Shown here: positions 1-3,613 of the stretch, in pieces
Layout of the letters: each line of letters begins with the position of its first letter
How positions within the stretch are numbered: position 1 is the stretch's first letter
From: an uncultured Dysosmobacter sp.
GTDB taxonomy: Bacteria > Bacillota > Clostridia > Oscillospirales > Oscillospiraceae
Direction of reading: 5' to 3'
Assembly: GCA_934504065.1 (NCBI GenBank)
Contig: CAKSVQ010000145.1
Coordinates: 1-5,614, forward strand
Length of the DNA stretch: 5,614 nucleotides
Program-made: the position numbers and the translations under genes
Notes under the pieces: generated by a model
Database searches by the model: none
Told to the model about the DNA's origin: nothing
Seen by the model: the letters and a program-made list of their open reading frames with translations, nothing else

Positions 1-1908
1 AACAGAACGCCCACTACTGTATTTGATATGAGTGATGTGCTTGCTGAAAGCATGGAAGTTGGTGATTATGCAATTAACAACTGGTATGCTTCGAGTGAGA
101 ACAAGCCCGCTTGGAAAGACGATTTCAAATACATCTATGTAAGCAATAGCGGTGCTGCGGCTTCTGTGAAAGCAAAAACCGGCAGCTGCAACTATGCGTT
201 CGTTGTCACCAATGGCGGTACGGTGGATTCCAGCAAGACAGGTCTCGCCGCTGTCAGCAAAGCAGGTTATAGCGTGACTTGGAAGAGCAGCAATGGAACA
301 ACAGTCGCGGCTCCGGGAACTGCCACTTTGATAAGTGGTGAAACTTATACTGCCACATGGAGACTATTGGATAATAATGTTGAAATCACTTATGATCCGA
401 ATATCTCCGGCGGCAATGATAAGAATGTGGTTCGCGCAGTCATAAAGGATTCTACAATAGATGTCGCGAGCGCACTGTTCTCCCGCACCGGCTATACTTT
501 TACTGGATGGAACACAAAGGCTGACGGAACAGGAACTGCCCATAAGGCCGGCGATACGATTAAAGCGGATACTATGACGCTTTATGCCCAGTGGACATTG
601 GACAAGCCCACCATTTCCGGCACAACTACGGTAGTCTACGGAAATGAAGTTACTTTGACCGCCAAAACTGCGGTAACTGGCGCTTCCTATCAATGGTGTA
701 AGGATGGTGCGGCGATTGCCGGTAAGACCACCGACAGCTTGACGCTGACTAATGTGGCCGACAGCGGCGCTTATGCCGTGAAAATCACCGTTGGCAATGA
801 TACCGCAATAAGCGAGCCGACAACTGTGACTATCACCAAGGCCACCCCTGATATCAAGATCTCCGTGGACCAGACTTCTCTCACCGGCTCCGGCACCGTG
901 AAGCTGACCGTCACCGTTGCTCCCACCACCGAGGGCAACGTAAATGTCACTTGCGATAACGATATTGACGTGACCAAGAACGAAGACGACACATACTCCG
1001 CAGCGCTGCCCAACGAGTCCAAGACCTATACCTTTAAGGTCAGCTACACCGGCGCAGAAAACGGCAATTACAGTGACAAGGACGCTGAGTGCACCGTTAC
1101 TGTCACCCGCCGCTCTTCCGGCTCCGGCAGCAATTACGCGGTTTCCGCTCCCTCTTCCGTCAAGAACGGCACCGTAACCGTTTCTCCCAAGAGCGCCTCC
1201 AAGGGCGACACCGTGACCGTCACCGTCAAGCCTGACAGCGGCTATGTGCTGGAGACCTTGACCGTCGTGGATCAGAACGGCAGCAAGATCAAGCTCACCG
1301 ACAAGGGCGACGGCAAGTACACCTTCACCATGCCCAGCGGCAAGGTCGAGGTCAAAGCGGCCTTCATGGAGGACAACAGTGTTCTGAACTTCTTCTATGA
1401 CGTCCCTAACGACGCCTACTACTATGAGGCCGTGAAGTGGGCGGTGGACAAGGGCATCACCGGCGGCGTGGGCGACAATCTGTTCGGGGCTGAGCAGCCC
1501 TGCACCCGCAGCCAGATCGTCACCTTCCTGTGGCGTGCGGCCGGCAGCCCGGAGCCCAAGAGCGCAAGCAGCTTCGCTGATGTTTCCGCAGGCAGCTATT
1601 ACGCCAAGGCGGTGGCCTGGGCGGTGGAGAACGGCATCACCACCGGCACCGGCGCGGACAAGTTCTCTCCCGACGCCGTCTGCACCCGCGCGCAGGCCGT
1701 GACCTTCCTCGCCCGCGCCTTGAACGGCAAGGCGGCCGGCGGGACGGAGTTCACCGATGTTCCGGCTGACAGCTACTTTGCGGATGCAGTGGCCTGGGCG
1801 CTGTCCAACGGCGTGACCGGCGGCATCGGCGATGGCCTGTTTGGCGCTGACAACGACTGCACAAGAGCCCAGATCGTGACCTTCCTCTTCCGCGCATACA
1901 ACAAGTAA
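1..1908 (+). CDS. SLH-domain cell-surface protein with InlB-like and Ig-like repeats, 5'-truncated by window edge
   Basis: The frame is open from base 1, so the start and signal peptide lie upstream. ATG 28 is in frame but has no Shine-Dalgarno sequence and is probably internal. Counting that Met as residue 1, about 60-113 is a divergent InlB-like unit (AGYSVTW...GETYTATW). About 117-189 is a clear InlB B-repeat (RTGYTFTGWNT...TLYAQW). About 193-270 is Ig-like, with YQW at 221-223 and DSGAYAV at 245-251. About 271-361 is another beta-rich domain. A Ser/Gly linker (363-368) leads to a divergent InlB-type repeat at 370-447. Three SLH domains follow at about 455-505, 516-566 and 575-624, each with FxDV/YDV, AVxWA and C-TRxQ motifs (TRSQ, TRAQ, TRAQ). 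SLH triplets bind secondary cell-wall polymer, so the protein is inferred to be anchored to the wall and exposed at the surface. Its ligand is unknown. Composition shifts from AT-rich to GC-rich along the gene. The SLH assignment is firm; any adhesin role is only inferred. Confidence 0.93.
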   Translation, partial: NRTPTTVFDMSDVLAESMEVGDYAINNWYASSENKPAWKDDFKYIYVSNSGAAASVKAKTGSCNYAFVVTNGGTVDSSKTGLAAVSKAGYSVTWKSSNGTTVAAPGTATLISGETYTATWRLLDNNVEITYDPNISGGNDKNVVRAVIKDSTIDVASALFSRTGYTFTGWNTKADGTGTAHKAGDTIKADTMTLYAQWTLDKPTISGTTTVVYGNEVTLTAKTAVTGASYQWCKDGAAIAGKTTDSLTLTNVADSGAYAVKITVGNDTAISEPTTVTITKATPDIKISVDQTSLTGSGTVKLTVTVAPTTEGNVNVTCDNDIDVTKNEDDTYSAALPNESKTYTFKVSYTGAENGNYSDKDAECTVTVTRRSSGSGSNYAVSAPSSVKNGTVTVSPKSASKGDTVTVTVKPDSGYVLETLTVVDQNGSKIKLTDKGDGKYTFTMPSGKVEVKAAFMEDNSVLNFFYDVPNDAYYYEAVKWAVDKGITGGVGDNLFGAEQPCTRSQIVTFLWRAAGSPEPKSASSFADVSAGSYYAKAVAWAVENGITTGTGADKFSPDAVCTRAQAVTFLARALNGKAAGGTEFTDVPADSYFADAVAWALSNGVTGGIGDGLFGADNDCTRAQIVTFLFRAYNK

Positions 1909-1915
1909 ACGCATT

Positions 1916-1950
1916 GCAGGGAACCTCGAAAGAGGTTCCCTGCTTTTTTT
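1916..1950 (+). terminator. Intrinsic terminator of the SLH protein gene
   Basis: A perfect 12-bp stem (1916-1927 with 1932-1943) closes a GAAA tetraloop and is followed directly by seven T residues (1944-1950). It starts 7 nt after the TAA stop of the SLH gene. On the opposite strand no T-run follows the stem, so it is expected to work only for plus-strand transcripts. Confidence 0.95.
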
Positions 1951-1970
1951 ATGTATTGACAAAAAATACG

Positions 1971-2034
1971 CCGCTCCAAGTCCTCAAGCCGCAAACCAGC
2001 GGAGCGTTTGCGGCTTGAAAAGGAGGAGCAGCGG
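1971..2034. other. Long imperfect hairpin between convergent transcription units
   Basis: The core is a perfect 13-bp stem (1984-1996 with 2006-2018) around a 9-nt loop. It can be extended, with bulges, by TCC 1981-1983 pairing with GGA 2022-2024 and CCGC 1971-1974 pairing with GCGG 2031-2034. An alternative pairing joins CGCTCC 1972-1977 to GGAGCG 2001-2006. Read on the minus strand, the extended stem is followed by a run of six T (complement of 1961-1966), so it could be a second, weaker terminator behind the tRNA unit. No open frame of convincing quality crosses it. Its function is not established. Confidence 0.5.
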
Positions 2035-2056
2035 AATGAGCGCACTCTGACTTTTG

Positions 2057-2094
2057 AAAAAAGTCGGAGCAAGCGATAGGAAGCTTGCTCCGAC
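2057..2094 (-). terminator. Intrinsic terminator of the tRNA-Gly transcription unit
   Basis: Read on the minus strand, a perfect 12-bp stem (2083-2094 with 2063-2074) with an 8-nt loop is followed immediately by six T (complement of A-run 2057-2062). It lies about 130 nt beyond the 3' end of tRNA-Gly. This is the first strong terminator after the tRNA in that direction, and so defines a long 3' trailer. Confidence 0.85.
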
Positions 2095-2108
2095 GTGCCT
2101 AACGTCCC

Positions 2109-2144
2109 CCAAATCGAAGCCCAGCGTAAGCGGGTTCGATTTGG
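2109..2144 (-). other. Hairpin in the 3' trailer of tRNA-Gly
   Basis: Ten perfect base pairs (2109-2118 with 2135-2144) are followed, after a one-base bulge, by three C-G pairs (2120-2122 with 2132-2134). After a second bulge come two further pairs closing a 4-nt loop (2126-2129). The structure lies between the tRNA and its terminator, so it should be transcribed with them from the minus strand. Whether it is a processing signal, a small RNA or a transposon-derived palindrome cannot be decided from one copy. Confidence 0.5.
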
Positions 2145-2150
2145 AAGCGA

Positions 2151-2217
2151 AGAAACGCCCCGTCCGGCTAAGAAGCCCCGCCGGAAGGCGGGGCTTCGTG
2201 CCAAAAGGAGCGTTTCT
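2151..2217 (-). other. Nested hairpin immediately downstream of tRNA-Gly
   Basis: The inner stem is 11 perfect base pairs (2172-2182 with 2187-2197) around a 4-nt loop that reads GGAA on plus and TTCC on minus. An outer stem of 8 perfect pairs (2151-2158 with 2210-2217) encloses it, giving a two-tier structure. It begins only 5 nt past the encoded CCA of the tRNA in the minus direction. No T-run follows on either strand, so it is not a classical terminator. It could be a processing or stability element of the precursor, but that is inference. Confidence 0.5.
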
Positions 2218-2221
2218 GAGC

Positions 2222-2295
2222 TGGAGCAGGTGACGGGAATCGAACCCGCGTGTTCAGCTTGGGAAGCTGACATTCTGCCATTGAACTACACCTGC
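2222..2295 (-). tRNA. tRNA-Gly (anticodon CCC), CCA encoded
   Basis: The minus strand folds into a full cloverleaf. The acceptor stem is GCAGGTG/CACCTGC, discriminator T (complement of 2225), with 3' CCA encoded at 2224-2222. The D arm is GTTC/GAAT. The anticodon stem TCAGC/GCTGA carries loop TTCCCAA, with anticodon CCC at 2263-2261. The T arm is GCGGG/CCCGT with loop TTCGATT. The anticodon reads GGG glycine codons. It has its own promoter upstream and terminator downstream, and no other tRNA is seen next to it, so it appears to be a single-tRNA unit. Confidence 0.96.
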
Positions 2296-2325
2296 AAAGT
2301 GATTCTATTGTTTGCTAACTACGCA

Positions 2326-2354
2326 ATCATAGCATGGAACACGATCAAAGTCAA
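2326..2354 (-). promoter_or_regulatory. Sigma-A promoter of tRNA-Gly
   Basis: On the minus strand, TTGACT (-35, complement of 2349-2354) and TATGAT (-10, complement of 2326-2331) are exactly 17 nt apart. A TGC directly before the -10 makes it an extended -10 element. Transcription would start near 2319, about 24 nt before the mature tRNA 5' end. The near-consensus match fits a strongly transcribed stable RNA. Confidence 0.85.
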
Positions 2355-2384
2355 GGCTTTTCTAAACCGCGGCGACCGCTACCA

Positions 2385-2419
2385 AATCACCCCCTCCGGC
2401 TTAGCCGGAGGGGGTGATT
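2385..2419 (-). terminator. Perfect inverted repeat at the end of the nrdD-trxB operon, probable weak terminator
   Basis: A 16-bp perfect, very GC-rich stem (2385-2400 with 2404-2419) has a 3-nt loop. It begins 7 nt after the TAA stop of the last operon gene in the minus direction. Only three consecutive T lie at the base of the stem, two of them within it, so it lacks a proper T-tract. It may end transcription poorly, or protect the mRNA 3' end. It also separates the operon from the tRNA promoter about 30 nt further on. Confidence 0.55.
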
Positions 2420-2426
2420 CTTATGT

Positions 2427-2636
2427 TTAAATCGGGGCGGGGGTCTGCGCCAGCAGCAGGATCACCACAAGGGCCGCCGCAAAGGCCGCGGCCGCAATCA
2501 AAAGGGCGATCCCGGCGGACAGCCGCGTCCCCTTTGCCCGGCACACCAGATGCGCACACAGCACGCCCGCAAGGGATACCAGCAGGGCGATCCCGAGGCT
2601 TTTCCAAAGCCATGCAAGTTCAAAAAACCAGTTCAT
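2427..2636 (-). CDS. Small two-helix membrane protein, function unknown
   Basis: This 69-residue product is not recognised as any named family. It has two hydrophobic segments, about residues 13-32 (rich in Leu, Ala, Val) and 39-63 (AGIALLIAAAAF onward). They are joined by a short basic loop, RAKGTR (34-39), which by the positive-inside rule would face the cytoplasm. The N-terminal stretch is aromatic (two Trp and two Phe in the first 11 residues). It starts 20 nt after the trxB stop, with only a weak Shine-Dalgarno-like GAAAGTGAG just upstream, and ends just before the operon's terminal hairpin, so it is probably co-transcribed with nrdD and trxB. Overlapping frames on both strands give Arg/Pro-rich, low-complexity translations, while this frame gives a coherent membrane protein. 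It could still be a spurious frame. Confidence 0.6.
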   Translation of the reverse strand: MNWFFELAWLWKSLGIALLVSLAGVLCAHLVCRAKGTRLSAGIALLIAAAAFAAALVVILLLAQTPAPI

Positions 2637-2656
2637 AGTTGCTCACTTTCTGCGTT

Positions 2657-3613
2657 TCAGCGGGCCGCGTGGGCGCGGCCGTTTTGATTGTTGGCTTCTG
2701 TTTCTTGTACTGCCAGCCATTCACAGGCGGCGACGGCGGCCAGCGTGCCGTCTGATACGGCGGTGGTCAGCTGCCGCACCGTCTTCTGCCGGCAGTCGCC
2801 CGCCGCAAAAAAGCCGGGCGTGGCCGTTTCCATCCGGTCGTTGGTCAGAAGATAGCCCGCCTTGTCCCGCTGCGCCAGCGCAGCGGCCAGCTCCGTATCG
2901 GGGACGCGGCCAAAGGCCACGAACAGTCCGCTGACGGAGAGCGATTCCTCCCGCCCGTCGGCGGTTTTCAGCAGGATGCGGTCCAGAGCTCCGTTTTCAG
3001 CGCGGAGATCTGTGATCAGCGTCTCTGTGAGAATGGACAGGTTTGGACACTGTGACGCCCGCTCCACAAGGGCCTGCTCCGCCCGGAAGGAATCCCTCCG
3101 GTGGATCAACGTCACCCTGCGGCAGCGCTCAGCAAGAAACAGAGCGTCCTCAAGGGCGGTGTTGCCGCCGCCGGCCACCGCCGTGTCCTGGCCGGCGAAG
3201 AACGGGCCGTCACACAGGGCGCAGTAGCTTACGCCGCGGCCCACCAGGTCTTCCTCTCCGGGCAGACCCAGCGTCCGGGGCTTTGCCCCTGCGGCGTAGA
3301 TCACCGCCCGGGCTGTGACGGGGCCGTCCTCGGTTTCCAGAAGAAACGTGCCGTCCGTGGTTCGTTCGATCCTCTGCACCCCGCTGAAGGCCAGCTCCGC
3401 CCCGGCTGCCTCTGTCTGGGTGTACATCCGGTCTCCCAGCTCCAGGCCGCTTACCGTGCCCAGACCGGGGTAGTTCTCCACCAGCGGTGAGCGTGTGATC
3501 TGGCCGCCAAAGCTGCTGCCCTCAAAAACGGTGACGGAGCGCCCAGCGCGGGCGGCATATAGGGCGGCGGTGAGTCCGGCGGGGCCGCCGCCGATTACAG
3601 CAATGTCTGTCAT
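2657..3613 (-). CDS. trxB: Thioredoxin reductase (NADPH, FAD-dependent)
   Basis: This 318-residue flavoprotein of usual bacterial TrxB length moves electrons from NADPH through FAD and a redox-active disulfide to a thioredoxin-type partner in the cytoplasm. Visible motifs are the N-terminal FAD-binding GGGPAG (8-13), FGGQ (35-38), the redox centre CALC (131-134, a mild variant of the common CATC), the NADPH-binding GGGNTALE (148-155) with HRRDSFRA (171-178), and the C-terminal FAD motif FAAGDCR (269-275) followed by RQL. The start is ATG 3613: the FAD fold begins at once, GGGAG lies 8 nt upstream, and the ATG overlaps the nrdD stop as ATGA. A longer frame adds 23 residues inside nrdD and is rejected. 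Coupling to an NrdD with its own CPNC domain makes that domain the likely substrate, although housekeeping thioredoxin is equally possible. Confidence 0.95.
   Translation of the reverse strand: MTDIAVIGGGPAGLTAALYAARAGRSVTVFEGSSFGGQITRSPLVENYPGLGTVSGLELGDRMYTQTEAAGAELAFSGVQRIERTTDGTFLLETEDGPVTARAVIYAAGAKPRTLGLPGEEDLVGRGVSYCALCDGPFFAGQDTAVAGGGNTALEDALFLAERCRRVTLIHRRDSFRAEQALVERASQCPNLSILTETLITDLRAENGALDRILLKTADGREESLSVSGLFVAFGRVPDTELAAALAQRDKAGYLLTNDRMETATPGFFAAGDCRQKTVRQLTTAVSDGTLAAVAACEWLAVQETEANNQNGRAHAAR

Noticed and set aside
28..30. ATG as the start of the SLH protein
   Set aside because: The frame is open upstream to base 1. There is no Shine-Dalgarno sequence, and no signal peptide follows although the protein must be exported.
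1384..1899. Direct DNA repeats in the SLH region as a tandem repeat or CRISPR-like array
   Set aside because: The similarity reflects three diverged SLH domains at protein level. Units are about 180 bp and not identical at DNA level.
364..1962. Open frame of 532 residues on the minus strand opposite the SLH gene
   Set aside because: It mirrors a gene with clear domain structure. Its translation is a Gly/Ala/Val/His-rich composition typical of the complement of GC-rich coding DNA, and it runs through the SLH gene's terminator.
1956..1984. TTGACA at 1956-1961 as a plus-strand promoter
   Set aside because: No -10-like hexamer lies at 16-18 nt spacing and no gene follows on that strand.
1773..2273. 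Minus-strand frame of 166 residues from inside the tRNA into the SLH gene
   Set aside because: It starts inside the tRNA, crosses two terminators and ends inside the SLH gene on the opposite strand. No ribosome binding site or family resemblance is seen.
2095..2430. Plus-strand frame of 111 residues across the tRNA
   Set aside because: Its middle part (VTGIEPACSAWEAD) is the familiar artefact of translating the complement of a tRNA gene, and the rest runs through the hairpins.
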